From NCBI GenBank assembly GCA_019359765.1, contig JAHHGU010000002.1:62001-126000 (forward strand): a stretch of 64,000 nt of DNA. The letters run 5' to 3'. This DNA comes from Aphanothece sp. CMT-3BRIN-NPC111 (lineage in GTDB: Bacteria; Cyanobacteriota; Cyanobacteriia; Cyanobacteriales; JAHHGU01). The notes beneath the pieces are model-generated. The model was not told where the DNA came from. It searched no databases and worked only from the letters and a program-made list of their open reading frames with translations. Each line of letters begins with the position of its first letter. The first letter of the stretch is position 1. Made by a program: the position numbers and the translations under genes. Shown one piece after another: positions 48,334-57,493 of the stretch.

Positions 48334-48376
48334 CTCTCCTCACGAGGGGAGGGGGAAAAAAAATACCTGCTTAGCG

Positions 48377-49378
48377 TTAGTCTTGTTCGCTCAGCACTTC
48401 TTTTAATTTCCCGGATCGGTTTATTAGGGCAAAAATCTCTTGTAGGATTTCGTGTGCCCCTTGTTTACGCAAGCGCTGTGCTAGTTCAGTACCAAGTTGT
48501 TCGGCATCAACAGCAGCACCAGTAAGACTATCTTTGACTACACGCTGACCATCTAGACTGGCGACAAGACCCGTTAATATCAGGGAATCACCTTCTATGG
48601 TGGTGTTAACACCAATAGGTACTTGGCAGCCGCCTTCGAGTTCTCGCAAAAAGGCGCGTTCCGCATAGCAACGTTGTGCGGTTGGGGTGTGTTCTAGGGT
48701 TTTTAGCAGTTCCAGGACTTCTGTGTCACCCTCACGGCATTCAATGCCCAAGGCTCCTTGCCCAACAGCATGAAGCGATACTTCAGGTGGGATGATTTGA
48801 TGGATGCGATCGCTCATCGAGAGTCTATGCAACCCCGCCACTGCCAAAACAATTGCGTCGTACTCACCTGCATCTAGTTTTGCCAGCCGCGTGTTTAAGT
48901 TACCCCGGATATCTTTAAACTCTAGGTGGGGGAAGTGGTGGCGCAGTTGAGCCAGTCGTCGTAAGGAAGATGTACCCACCACAGCACCCGCTGGCAGGGT
49001 TTCAAGTTGCTTGTCTTTGTTTTTTTCATGCATCACTACAGCGTCTGCTGGATTTTCTCGTTCGGTGACGCACCCTAACATCAACCCTTCTGGCAACCGG
49101 GTGGGCAAATCTTTGAGGGAATGAACGGCTAAGTCTGTCTCTTTGTTGAGCATTCCCACTTCTAGTTCTTTGGTGAACAGCCCTTTATCCCCAATCTTGG
49201 CTAAGGGGACATCTAGAATTTTGTCCCCCTGGGTACTCATAGTATGGACTTCAAAGGTGCGGTCAGGAAAATGTTTCTGTAGTTGCTCCTGAACCCAATA
49301 CGTCTGGACGAGGGCGAGTTGGCTTTTGCGAGAACCGATGCGAATCGTGCGGGCCGGACTGGAAACAGTTGGAGACAT
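48377..49378 (-). CDS. hemC: Hydroxymethylbilane synthase (porphobilinogen deaminase)
   Basis: ATG 49378 ([20 protein letters not shown]) is chosen; a TTG five codons upstream lies in a GCGATCGC site. The 333-residue enzyme polymerises four porphobilinogens into hydroxymethylbilane. Motifs include [35 protein letters not shown] (contiguous family region) and the dipyrromethane-cofactor Cys in [10 protein letters not shown]. It feeds the same tetrapyrrole pathway as ChlD. Its gene is monocistronic here. Confidence 0.96.
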   Translation of the reverse strand: MSPTVSSPARTIRIGSRKSQLALVQTYWVQEQLQKHFPDRTFEVHTMSTQGDKILDVPLAKIGDKGLFTKELEVGMLNKETDLAVHSLKDLPTRLPEGLMLGCVTERENPADAVVMHEKNKDKQLETLPAGAVVGTSSLRRLAQLRHHFPHLEFKDIRGNLNTRLAKLDAGEYDAIVLAVAGLHRLSMSDRIHQIIPPEVSLHAVGQGALGIECREGDTEVLELLKTLEHTPTAQRCYAERAFLRELEGGCQVPIGVNTTIEGDSLILTGLVASLDGQRVVKDSLTGAAVDAEQLGTELAQRLRKQGAHEILQEIFALINRSGKLKEVLSEQD

Positions 49379-49626
49379 AGAGCGATCGCGCAAACAGAGC
49401 GAATAGAGTCACTTTATCTAGGCTACCGCAGGGCGTGACTCCTTTAAGGTCATTCATCTGGTTGGTATTTAACTATAAGAATCTTAATAGCTCAACTGTG
49501 ACTAGGAAAGCGATGGCAACACGCTCCTGTTTTTCTCTACTGTTACTAAACGCAAGCTACCGCAGCGTGTAACTATAATCGGTTAATCTAGCTGAATCAA
49601 TTTTACTAAGTAGCTGAGACTTAGAA

Positions 49627-50481
49627 ATGACGCGAAAAGATGATGAAGTTTTAGAGCAAATTGCCCAGCTAATAGAAAGTTTGCCTAGCGAGTGCCTACT
49701 ACAGCGTTGTTGGACAGAAGACCAAATTAAGGAATGGCACAGAGCAAGAAAAACCCAGGTTCTTCTTGCTGAAGGCTGGAGGGCGTTGTTCATCAATGGG
49801 TATGGCGATCCCATTCTTGAAGCTTTGGATAAAAAAGAGATTTCTCAACACAAATACGATTTGATGGTGTGTATATTATCTCATGACCAGGCTCAATGGG
49901 AACTTGTCCTCCTGGGAGATAAGTATGTCAGACAATTTCATTCTTTTCTACAAAATCTTTCGAAATTTGTTGATTCTTTTCCTAAACCGCTAAAACACAT
50001 ATGGCATAAGTTCTTTCAAAGAATTTCCTTGAAAGAGTATCCTTTTATATCGCCCTATGATTTATTCGCCGAGACTTTAAGAGAACAAATCGATGGTAGC
50101 TTTTCATGGTGTCTGGAACCCTACTATGATGTCCCTGTTAAAAAGTGGGGAGCAGCAACTAAGCAATTAAGTCAAATTTTTGAAAAAGGGATACACGATG
50201 GAATTTATCCTCAACCCAATTTGATTGAGGTTGCGAAGCTAAAAAGTAAGCTTGTTTGGCACAAAGTTGGGTTTTCATGGATGGCAATAACTATTGTTGC
50301 ATGTCAAATGGCAGCGCGTAATGATCCATCACTGAGGCGTAAATTGGTTGCATATAACAAATCAATACAGGGGTGTTTTAAGTTAGCTGCCACTGTCAGC
50401 CGCAAAATTCATGGATTCGCCTGGGTAAATGGGCAAGAGATCCCCGCTTCCAATACTGGCGGGATTTACGCCAAACCTTAA
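49627..50481 (+). CDS. Hypothetical soluble protein
   Basis: A 284-residue protein with no signal peptide and no transmembrane segment. It is rich in Trp and Lys and mainly helical by composition. Recognisable landmarks are an N-terminal helix (DDEVLEQIAQLIESLPSE), a QVLLAEGWRALFINGYGDP segment and a C-terminal helix pair around FSWMAITIVACQMAAR. I do not recognise the family. The coding frame is clean and the base composition resembles its neighbours, so it is probably real. It is not clearly in an operon; the next gene starts about 100 bases later. Confidence 0.65.
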   Translation: MTRKDDEVLEQIAQLIESLPSECLLQRCWTEDQIKEWHRARKTQVLLAEGWRALFINGYGDPILEALDKKEISQHKYDLMVCILSHDQAQWELVLLGDKYVRQFHSFLQNLSKFVDSFPKPLKHIWHKFFQRISLKEYPFISPYDLFAETLREQIDGSFSWCLEPYYDVPVKKWGAATKQLSQIFEKGIHDGIYPQPNLIEVAKLKSKLVWHKVGFSWMAITIVACQMAARNDPSLRRKLVAYNKSIQGCFKLAATVSRKIHGFAWVNGQEIPASNTGGIYAKP

Positions 50482-50577
50482 TAAAAATTCATATCAGGAT
50501 CAAATTCGTCTACCGAAGGGAAAGCAAATTTATGTTGGAAAACATTAAAACAAATCTCTGCGGAGGTGGAGTTTTCC

Positions 50578-50784
50578 ATGATTTACGTTTTGTTGCTTCC
50601 ACAACAGGATCTTGACGTAGTTACTCAGCTGCATCGTTATCAGAATCAGATTCAAGAGCTTCAAGCTCAAGTTGAACACCTAGAGGTTGAAAATTTTAGC
50701 TTGAGGATGAATATCCGCGAACTGCAATGGCGTGTCGATCCTTACTCGCCAGATGGGGATGCTGTTTGCAATTCAGCTTGGTAG
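50578..50784 (+). CDS. Small coiled-coil protein
   Basis: ATG 50578 with GGAG about six bases upstream gives 68 residues; a GTG at 50566 is an alternative. It contains one leucine-zipper-like heptad stretch (LHRYQNQIQELQAQVEHL and following), then a short acidic tail. It may be a small adaptor or dimeric regulator. No family is recognised. Confidence 0.5.
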   Translation: MIYVLLLPQQDLDVVTQLHRYQNQIQELQAQVEHLEVENFSLRMNIRELQWRVDPYSPDGDAVCNSAW

Positions 50785-51018
50785 TTGAAAATCTAGTAGT
50801 CTGCAACCTTGGCTCTAAAGGTCAGGGTTGTTTTTTTATACAGATTTGAATATATCCGGTTGTAGGGATAGGGATGGAAGAATGCGATCGCAATTATGCG
50901 GGTCTGCGACCATCGCGCAGCGACGACCCAGGAGTATCGCACTCTTCCCCTTCCCTATTAGCCTTGGATACAGTAGAAACTGTAGACTCTCACCACAGCG
51001 CAGAAGTGAGGCGACCTC

Positions 51019-51306
51019 ATGTTTACGATCAAGTACCCTGACAAGCAAAGCGAGCCGCCCCTTTCTCCGAGAGACACTCTGCCCACTATGTACGATCTGC
51101 TGAGTGAAAACCCGGAGGAACCTGGCTTGCCTGATGAATTTCACGACCTTCAATCCGAACTGTTGCGTCTCACCTTCCATCCCGCTAACTATCCTTCGGA
51201 GCAGGTGTTTAGCGGCAGCAATATAAATCTCTACTACGATGTCCGTGCCACAACTTACAGGCCGATCAACCTACTTTGCGTTCAACAATCATTAGCCCAC
51301 CCCTAA
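51019..51306 (+). pseudogene. Uma2-family (DUF820) protein, truncated after its N-terminus
   Basis: The first 80 residues match the usual start of a cyanobacterial Uma2-type putative endonuclease: LPTMYDLLSENPEEPGLPDE, LLRLTFHPANYPSEQVFSG and NINLYYDVR. After DVRATTYRP the homology stops and the frame closes at 51306, where about 100 further residues with the PD-(D/E)xK-like core are expected. The end overlaps the 3' end of the opposite gene. It is a truncated copy of a family that is highly multiplied in cyanobacteria. Confidence 0.7.
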
Positions 51307-51763
51307 ATTTCCCTTCCGTAGTAAATCCTTGGGTTGTTCGCACACAATTGTTTTCATCAATCAAGTTAATCGTTTCAACGCCAATTACCACGCCAGTGGC
51401 TTTTTCGCGAACTTTGAAGATGATGAGATTCTCGTCATGTTCCTCAGCTAGCATGGTGTAGTTGCAAAAGGGAGGCTCAGAACTCTCAATTTTTATTGTA
51501 CCTTCACCCGCTACAACTCCCACAAAGTTGTGGGTAATACTTTTGCCATCAGCATAGTGATAAGTGTTCGTTTGCACCCATTGATTATCAACTATCTCTT
51601 TTTTGAGAAGACCTTTGAAACGTTGGGTTTCTTTACCGTCTGCATCCAAGCTTATCCAGGTACCTTCCCAAACTCCAACATGCTTCGGAAAGACCTTAAA
51701 GTTCTCTAGCTGTTTGTGAGTATCAGCTTTAGAAATAGACAAATCTATGTTTTGTTGATTCAT
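51266..51763 (-). CDS. Lipocalin-like DUF3598-type protein
   Basis: A 165-residue soluble protein predicted to be nearly all beta strand. It opens with LENFKVFPKHVGVWEGTWIS, then KGLLKKEIVDNQWVQTNTY and IKIESSEPPFCNYTMLAEE, and ends TTQGFTTEGKFRGGLMIVERK. The start HVGVWEGTW is the pattern of small lipocalin-like domains such as DUF3598, which are common in cyanobacteria. Ligand and role are unknown. Its 3' end overlaps the truncated Uma2 frame on the other strand. Confidence 0.65.
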   Translation of the reverse strand: MNQQNIDLSISKADTHKQLENFKVFPKHVGVWEGTWISLDADGKETQRFKGLLKKEIVDNQWVQTNTYHYADGKSITHNFVGVVAGEGTIKIESSEPPFCNYTMLAEEHDENLIIFKVREKATGVVIGVETINLIDENNCVRTTQGFTTEGKFRGGLMIVERKVG

Positions 51764-51938
51764 AGAACCTCTTTGACACTAAGCACTTACACGGGAGAAA
51801 ACTGAAGGAACCTAGAATCTCCAAATACGTTCCAGGATCTAGTAGTTTTCATTGCACCCTTGAGAAATGATAATGCGCCTTGGTGCGATTGCGTACCCCC
51901 CTGTAAGCGGCGAGGGGATCAAAATTTGGCAATAAGAT

Positions 51939-51966
51939 GTAGAGACGTTGCAGACAACGTCTCTAC
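51939..51966 (-). terminator. GAGACG-type hairpin downstream of the PfpI gene
   Basis: GTAGAGACGTTG-CAGA-CAACGTCTCTAC is a near-perfect stem about 30 bases past the PfpI stop. It belongs to the hairpin series found at six or more other places in the window and could act as a terminator. Confidence 0.5.
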
Positions 51967-51997
51967 TTGCAGGGAACCCTGCTTAAGGGCTAGATGT

Positions 51998-52597
51998 TTA
52001 AACAGCAACCATTTCTTTATGCTCGATCCGCGTTCCTAAAACTTTCAGAAATTGGGCTAACCAGTTAGGATGAGCAGGCCATGCGGGTGCTGTTACCAGA
52101 TTACCGTCAACCATTGCCTCGTCAACTGGGATATTGGTGTAAAGTCCACCAGCGCGGGTGACATCTGGGCCACAAGCAGGATAGGCAGTGCAACTCTTGC
52201 CTTCTAGCACTCCTGCCGCTGCCAATACCTGCAAACCATGACAAATGGAAGCGATGGGCTTATTCGCTTCTGCAAAGTGGCGGGTGATTTCCAGCACCTT
52301 TTCATTCAGGCGGATATATTCCGGTGCGCGTCCACCAGGGATGACTAAGGCATCGTAGGCGTCAGCTGACACTTCATCAAATGTGGCGTTTAAGGTAAAG
52401 TTATGACCTGGTTTCTCAGTATAAGTCTGGTCGCCTTCAAAGTCGTGAATTGCTGTACGCACCTTATCACCGGCTTTCTTATTAGGACAGACTGCATGGA
52501 CGGTGTGACCAACCATTTGCAGTGCCTGAAAGGGAACCATCACCTCGTAGTCTTCCACGAAGTCACCGACCAGCATCAAAATTTTCTTTCCATCCAT
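51998..52597 (-). CDS. DJ-1/PfpI family protein (class I glutamine amidotransferase-like)
   Basis: A 199-residue protein with the family nucleophile elbow [10 protein letters not shown] (Cys119, His120) and the conserved acidic residues near GDFVEDYE (Glu15 or Glu18). [14 protein letters not shown] completes the active-site region. Members act as glyoxalase III-type hydrolases, deglycase-like enzymes or proteases; the name protease I is historical. Stress protection is likely but unproved. The remnant of a serpin gene lies directly upstream on the same strand. Confidence 0.9.
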   Translation of the reverse strand: MDGKKILMLVGDFVEDYEVMVPFQALQMVGHTVHAVCPNKKAGDKVRTAIHDFEGDQTYTEKPGHNFTLNATFDEVSADAYDALVIPGGRAPEYIRLNEKVLEITRHFAEANKPIASICHGLQVLAAAGVLEGKSCTAYPACGPDVTRAGGLYTNIPVDEAMVDGNLVTAPAWPAHPNWLAQFLKVLGTRIEHKEMVAV

Positions 52598-52612
52598 GTT
52601 CTAAACTCCTTG

Positions 52613-52813
52613 TCAAGGTTTGATACAAAATTTAATACAACTGAGTTCCTCAGCCTGTGGAAAGTTTGGCTTGATGATGGAACCCATAAACAATACGTTT
52701 CCAGTTAGATTATCTCTAATAGCACACACTAATGGGCGGTCAACGATCGAGCTAAAGATCTGCTTAATAAAGTTAGCGATCGCTCCCTGAATCTGGGGAT
52801 CAAGATTTTCCAG
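52613..52813 (-). pseudogene. Serpin C-terminal remnant
   Basis: On the minus strand the frame ending at stop 52613 contains VDRPLVCAIRDNLTGNVLFM followed by GSIIKP. This is the serpin breach/strand 5B signature found after the reactive loop. The loop itself and the first 300 residues are absent. The frame stays open for some 30 codons before the signature (ENLDPQIQGAIANFIKQI) and then hits a stop near 52853. It begins only 15 bases from the pfpI start. Bacterial serpins inhibit proteases, but this piece cannot fold as one. Confidence 0.7.
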
Positions 52814-52853
52814 CGTCTGCTTGAGGGTTCCGAATATCCTGCCAGATGGCGAT

Positions 52854-53001
52854 CACAGTTTTTAAAACTGGTGCGTTAGAGTAGATATGTTTGGTTAACA
52901 CCTAATTTATTAATAAGCACTTAGTAAACAGCTTGAATATAAAGTATTCAAATGAAAGGTAACTTTTTCTACTAATTACTATATAAAACTAATTAAAAAA
53001 A
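52854..53001. other. AT-rich leader upstream of the zinc-ribbon gene
   Basis: No gene or repeat is seen between the serpin relic and the following small gene. Confidence 0.3.
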
Positions 53002-53277
53002 ATGACTGCACAAGCTTGTCCCATTTGTAATACTTTGGTAGAGCATTATTCTCGATACCCCAAATACGTTTGTGGTGAGCGTTACAGGAAGGCAACAGAT
53101 ATTAATGGTAGAAAACTGCAATTTTACAATGCCTCGATATCAGGTGGATATATTGCTTACTATGCAGATAGCAACGAGAAAGAAGAATACGGAAGCCACG
53201 ACTGTTATATAGACGGAATTAAATGTAGGGCTGGCGAAGCCAAACTTGGAGGTATAGTGATTGAAGCCGAAACATAG
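53002..53277 (+). CDS. Small zinc-ribbon-like protein, conserved hypothetical
   Basis: The 91-residue protein starts with a C-x2-C pair (ACPICNTLVE) and has further Cys at YPKYVCGERY. It continues with LQFYNASISGGYIAYYADS and ends CYIDGIKCRAGEAKLGGIVIE. This matches a small family of uncharacterised proteins found across bacteria that usually keep two Cys pairs for zinc; here the second pair is reduced to VCGERY, so the site may be incomplete. Function unknown. Upstream DNA is AT-rich, without a clear ribosome-binding site. Confidence 0.65.
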   Translation: MTAQACPICNTLVEHYSRYPKYVCGERYRKATDINGRKLQFYNASISGGYIAYYADSNEKEEYGSHDCYIDGIKCRAGEAKLGGIVIEAET

Positions 53278-53564
53278 TAGACTTTGATGGCAAAGTTGGC
53301 TTTATACTAGCATCACGATCAGCCTGACTGGAAACATTTGAACCTGTCTTACAACCACAAAAAAACCCTAATTTTGCCAAGCAAATGACTACGGCACGCT
53401 ACGTTAATGCACCGTCCGCCTGTAAGCCGACTTTCCCAAAGTCGAGATAGCACTAAGCGATCGCAACCACTATCCGTAGCCACCCAAGTATACGAACCAA
53501 TAGAAACATCTTCGTGTTTATCTGTGGTTAAAATTCAAAAAATCGTATTTTTGCAAGAAACCTA

Positions 53565-54494
53565 TTAAGTTTGTTTACGCCATTTTTGGGAAAATTGCTC
53601 CAGGGTTGCTTGAGGAATTTGCTTCTGAAGCCAATCAAGCGCCTCGTCTTGGTGAGGCTTCCCCTCATAATACTTAGAGACATTAATTAGACTGATAGCA
53701 GGCGGTTTAGATGGGTTCGTAAGCGCTTGCCAGGTTTGGGAACCAACGACTCCATCCGCAGTCATACCCAGAGACTTTTGAAAAGCCATTACAGCGGATT
53801 CTGTACCAGAACCAAAACTACCGTCGATGGGGCCAGGATTAAAGCCTTTGTCTTTCAATATCTGCTGTAGCTGTTTCACTTTTGGGCCGGTTGAGCCAAC
53901 TCTTAAAGAGTCATCCCCTGGCGACCCCCCCCTTTCTGCCAACTTTTTACGAACTTCTTGACGCAAACGTGGCAGTTGACTGTATAGCCACTGGCCCGGG
54001 CATTCTGTGGGAGAAAAGTCTCTGTGACCTTTAATATTATCAGGAGAAATATTGCAAGAGTCGCAAATGGAAACACATAATTCAACTAAACTATTCCATT
54101 GTCTTTCGCCCATGTTGTAGGTCATGAACCGACCTTCATTTTCAATCCCCGGCGACTTGTTGGCCTCTATAGTGCCAGCATGGGAGGATTGCACGCAGCG
54201 ACCGCGCTTAATCTTTGCTAAACTACCATGTCTTCCCTCTAGGAGGATGCCGCCAGTCGTGTTCAAAAAATTGTGACCTGAATCCCACCAGCCGAAGGAA
54301 TCCATATGGCCAGCCTGGATATTGCGGGCAAGCCTTTTTCCCCCTTCCTCGGTTCCTTTGGAGATATCGTTGGGTGGATTTGGGGTATCAGTATGATGAA
54401 TAATGACAAATTTTGGCGTTGTTTCCTCGGACCAGACTTTAGGGGGTCTAGCACCCCACTCGTCGGTAGAAATGACACGAGCAGTAAAAGGCAT
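53565..54494 (-). CDS. N-acetylmuramoyl-L-alanine amidase with peptidoglycan-binding domain
   Basis: ATG 54494 (MPFTARVIST) is preferred to a TTG seven codons upstream. The 309-residue protein has an Amidase_2/PGRP domain (about 1-185) with zinc ligands in FVIIHHTDTP, SSHAGTIE and GHRDFSPTECPG. A PG_binding_1 domain follows (about 195-260; VGSTGPKVKQLQQILKDKGF and AVMAFQKSLGMTADGVVGSQT). The C-terminal 45 residues are unassigned. It cleaves the amide between MurNAc and the peptide stem. No signal peptide is seen, which is odd for a wall enzyme, so export by another route or a role in lysis is possible. The RiPP exporter gene begins 2.5 kb away on the same strand. Confidence 0.88.
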   Translation of the reverse strand: MPFTARVISTDEWGARPPKVWSEETTPKFVIIHHTDTPNPPNDISKGTEEGGKRLARNIQAGHMDSFGWWDSGHNFLNTTGGILLEGRHGSLAKIKRGRCVQSSHAGTIEANKSPGIENEGRFMTYNMGERQWNSLVELCVSICDSCNISPDNIKGHRDFSPTECPGQWLYSQLPRLRQEVRKKLAERGGSPGDDSLRVGSTGPKVKQLQQILKDKGFNPGPIDGSFGSGTESAVMAFQKSLGMTADGVVGSQTWQALTNPSKPPAISLINVSKYYEGKPHQDEALDWLQKQIPQATLEQFSQKWRKQT

Positions 54495-54882
54495 CTTTGT
54501 ATTTACTCCCTTCAAAGAAATCAGCTAGGGGATGTTTATCGGGCGTGTTGAGCTTTCTCGTTAAGCCGCTTTGAGTATAGCCTACACCCGCAACGGTGAA
54601 TCTGCTAAGAGGGCTGGTTGTTCTCTTAGGCTACAGAAGTGTTGGCGTAGCCTGCCCGTTGCTCGGTGCAACGTATCGCACCCCCACTGATTCCGCATCT
54701 TTCGCACCCAGCGCCACTGCATCACTAGGATAAATTTTAATTGACTTCTTGCAAAAATCTTCCGAAAAAGTTTTTTAGTACGCAGATAAAAGCAGATGTA
54801 GACCAAGATTTGATGATGATTCTTGAATCAGTTGCGTAAGTTTTCAGGGTAGAACTTGCTTTTTTAGACGTATAGCAGCCGC
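54495..54882. other. Spacer with repeat fragments, no gene
   Basis: It contains a GGCGTAGCCTGC-type repeat fragment (about 54643-54655, similar to GGCAGGCTACGCC at 380) and an ACGCAGATAAAAGCAGATG fragment related to 58998-59035. No gene is seen. Confidence 0.4.
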
Positions 54883-57027
54883 TCAGGGGATCAAAAAGTC
54901 TAAATGTTCGCCTGGTTGGACTTTTAGCTCCTCTAGCGAACCTTGCAGTTTCAGCTTGCCTTGCTCTAGTAATACAATCCAATCCGCCCTATTAATAACT
55001 CTAGGACGGTGGCTAATTAGAATTGTTGTTTTACCCTGGCGGTGATTCAACAAACGGTCTAAAACTTGAGCTTCGCTCACTGGGTCAAGACCTGCGGTGG
55101 ATTCATCCAAAATCAGGACTGGTGGATCGTTAACAATGGCTCTGGCTATTGCCAGCCGCTGCCGTTGTCCTCCCGAAATATTAGCACCAAATTCCCCTAA
55201 AACGGTTTGATACTTATCGGGAAGTTTACTAATAAATTCATCAGCCTCGGCAATCTGACAAGCTTTGACTATTTGCTCAAAGGTAACGTGAGGGGAACCT
55301 AAGCGGAAGTTTTCAATAATCGAGCGGCTCCAAAAGTGAGCTTCTTGGGGAACGAGAATAACCTGTTGACGCAGCGAATCGAGGGATAGATCTTGAAGGT
55401 TATAAATGCCAAGGCGAATATTGCCAGATTGAGGCTTATATAGACTGGAAATGAGTTTCGCTAGGGTACTTTTCCCACAGCCCGATTTACCAATGAGAGC
55501 AACCACTTTCCCGCCGGGAATGGTTACAGAGAAATCTGCCAGTAAGTCAACTCTGCCAGCGTGGTGAAAATTAAGGTTTGTACATACGATGTTGGCGTCG
55601 CCAGCAATAATAGCAAAGGACTTTTTAATATCAGCTCCATCTTCAGGGGTGGAGTCGATCACCTCTGTGAGGCGCTCGGTAGCGGTTTGGGAGCGAGTAA
55701 ATTTATCTACAAATCCAATTACAGTACCAATAAATGCTGTAAAGTTGGTATTCATAACGTTAAATGCTAATAACTGCCCAATACTTAATTCTTTGCCGAT
55801 TACCAAGCTGCTACCAAACCAGAGCAAAACAATGCTACCGAGCCGAGAGACTAATCGTGAAAAAGTGTTATTAATAATAACAATCTGAATAGTGCGAAAA
55901 GTTAAGTTGGCACTCCGACCAAAGCGGCTCTGTAGTTCTTCCCAAAATTGGGGAGCGGCAGTTGTTGTTTTTAGGGTAAGCGCTCCCTTAAATGTTTCAA
56001 CTAATACACCTTGATTTTCAGCTTCTAATACTAATAAGCTGCGAGTTTTCTGTTGTAACGTTGGTAAAAGAGCTATGGCAAGTAGCGTCATTGAAACAGC
56101 AATAGCTATAGCACATGCTGTCAGGCTGACACTATAAAGAAACATAAACGCAAACGATATTAAGGCAATGAATAGTTGGCTAGGAAAACTAATAACAACC
56201 TGAGAAACTAATTGATTGATTTCTTGAATATCACGCAAGCGACTGGTAATTTCGCCACTTCTACGGGATTCGTAGTATGAGAGTGGTAAGTGCAAAATTG
56301 CTCTACCAAATTCTAGGACTAGTCCTAATTCTAGACGTTGAGCAAAATGAGAAATTAGGTTAGATTGCACAAGTCCGAGGCTACTACTGACAATCTCCAT
56401 TACCGCAACTGCAATAACTACACCAGTAAGTAGTTGTATGTCTCCCCTCACTAGGACATCATCGGTGAGGATTTGGATGAGGAAGGGGGAAGTAAGGGAT
56501 AACACGCCAAGGACGAGATTAATTAGAAACGCTTGAGCTAGAATGGTGCGATAAGTCCAAACTGGCTTGAGGAAACGCCAAAAGCCACCAATTGGATCGT
56601 CTGGTTGGGCGAGGAAGCGAACTGGATCTGGTTCTAACAAGAGTATGACGCTATTAGTCCAGCCTTCTAATAGTTCGTCTTTGGAGAGATAACGTATGCC
56701 TACCGCTGGGTCAGCAAGGACATATTTCCTGCCTTTTTTTCCATATAAAACAACCCAATGATAGCCTTTCCAATGAAGAATTGCTGGCAGGGGTACTTTA
56801 TCTAAGCTGTCTAAGATTGCAGGTGAAACTTTGGCACCTTTAGCATTGAAGCCAAGTGCTATCGATCCTTGTTTTATGCCTAGTAATGTAGTTCCTAGTT
56901 GACCAGTGCCTACAGCTTCACGTATGTGGTTGAGATTAAAAGTACGCCTGTAATGTTTAGCAATAGTAGCAAGGCAAGCTGCTCCACAGTCTTCTTCGCT
57001 ATGTTGGAGAACATTGTAGTATTTCAT
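54883..57027 (-). CDS. Peptidase-containing ABC transporter (PCAT; C39 peptidase, exporter of RiPP)
   Basis: A 714-residue three-part protein. The C39 protease has catalytic Cys14 (EEDCGAACLA), His90 (WKGYHWVV) and Asp106 (LADPAVG). A six-helix ABC exporter membrane domain spans about 165-440. The ATPase has GKSGCGKST, ISGGQRQRLAIA, LILDEST and LISHR. PCATs remove double-glycine leader peptides and export the core. The only such precursor seen here is the 87-residue gene 4.6 kb away, beyond the YcaO gene, so the two probably work together. It is divergent from the hlyD-type gene, which supplies a periplasmic adaptor. Confidence 0.93.
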   Translation of the reverse strand: MKYYNVLQHSEEDCGAACLATIAKHYRRTFNLNHIREAVGTGQLGTTLLGIKQGSIALGFNAKGAKVSPAILDSLDKVPLPAILHWKGYHWVVLYGKKGRKYVLADPAVGIRYLSKDELLEGWTNSVILLLEPDPVRFLAQPDDPIGGFWRFLKPVWTYRTILAQAFLINLVLGVLSLTSPFLIQILTDDVLVRGDIQLLTGVVIAVAVMEIVSSSLGLVQSNLISHFAQRLELGLVLEFGRAILHLPLSYYESRRSGEITSRLRDIQEINQLVSQVVISFPSQLFIALISFAFMFLYSVSLTACAIAIAVSMTLLAIALLPTLQQKTRSLLVLEAENQGVLVETFKGALTLKTTTAAPQFWEELQSRFGRSANLTFRTIQIVIINNTFSRLVSRLGSIVLLWFGSSLVIGKELSIGQLLAFNVMNTNFTAFIGTVIGFVDKFTRSQTATERLTEVIDSTPEDGADIKKSFAIIAGDANIVCTNLNFHHAGRVDLLADFSVTIPGGKVVALIGKSGCGKSTLAKLISSLYKPQSGNIRLGIYNLQDLSLDSLRQQVILVPQEAHFWSRSIIENFRLGSPHVTFEQIVKACQIAEADEFISKLPDKYQTVLGEFGANISGGQRQRLAIARAIVNDPPVLILDESTAGLDPVSEAQVLDRLLNHRQGKTTILISHRPRVINRADWIVLLEQGKLKLQGSLEELKVQPGEHLDFLIP

Positions 57028-57493
57028 TTTAAATGATTGTTTTTATTTATATAGCGCATTTATAGCAATTAGCAATTAGCTTTTAGCGATCCTTCAGTTA
57101 TAGCAGCCGTTTTGGGTGCATGGGAACTCTTGTCGAGTGTCACTCTTCCATTATGGCAACTGCTATAACTATATAAAAGCTTAAAAACTTTTAGATAGAT
57201 ATTGTGATAGCAATTACAAAAATCAAGTAACATAAATAATAAATTTTAGCAAGGTTAAACTTTTTAGTAATTTTGTTAATTTTTTTCTTCGTGTTCTTTG
57301 CACCTTTGTGGTTATTTTTAATAAGTATTTTTTGCAAATCAAATAAAAATGTTTTTAACACAATAATTTTAAGTAAAAAATACTAGCATATACTTGAATA
57401 GGTTAATTAAAAAGTAATAAATATATAAAAACTTTCAAGAACAATTGCTGGAGTGATTGCTCGCTCCAGCTGAGTTAAGGGATTTCTATTCAA
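57028..57493. repeat. Divergent spacer between PCAT and HlyD genes, with two dispersed repeats
   Basis: A reverse-oriented TATAGCA-family copy (57061-57167), without the GAGACG stem, is followed by a copy of the CTTTGCACCTTTGTGG repeat (about 57288-57352, matching 18011-18078). Promoters of both exporter genes should lie in the remaining AT-rich DNA. Confidence 0.65.
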
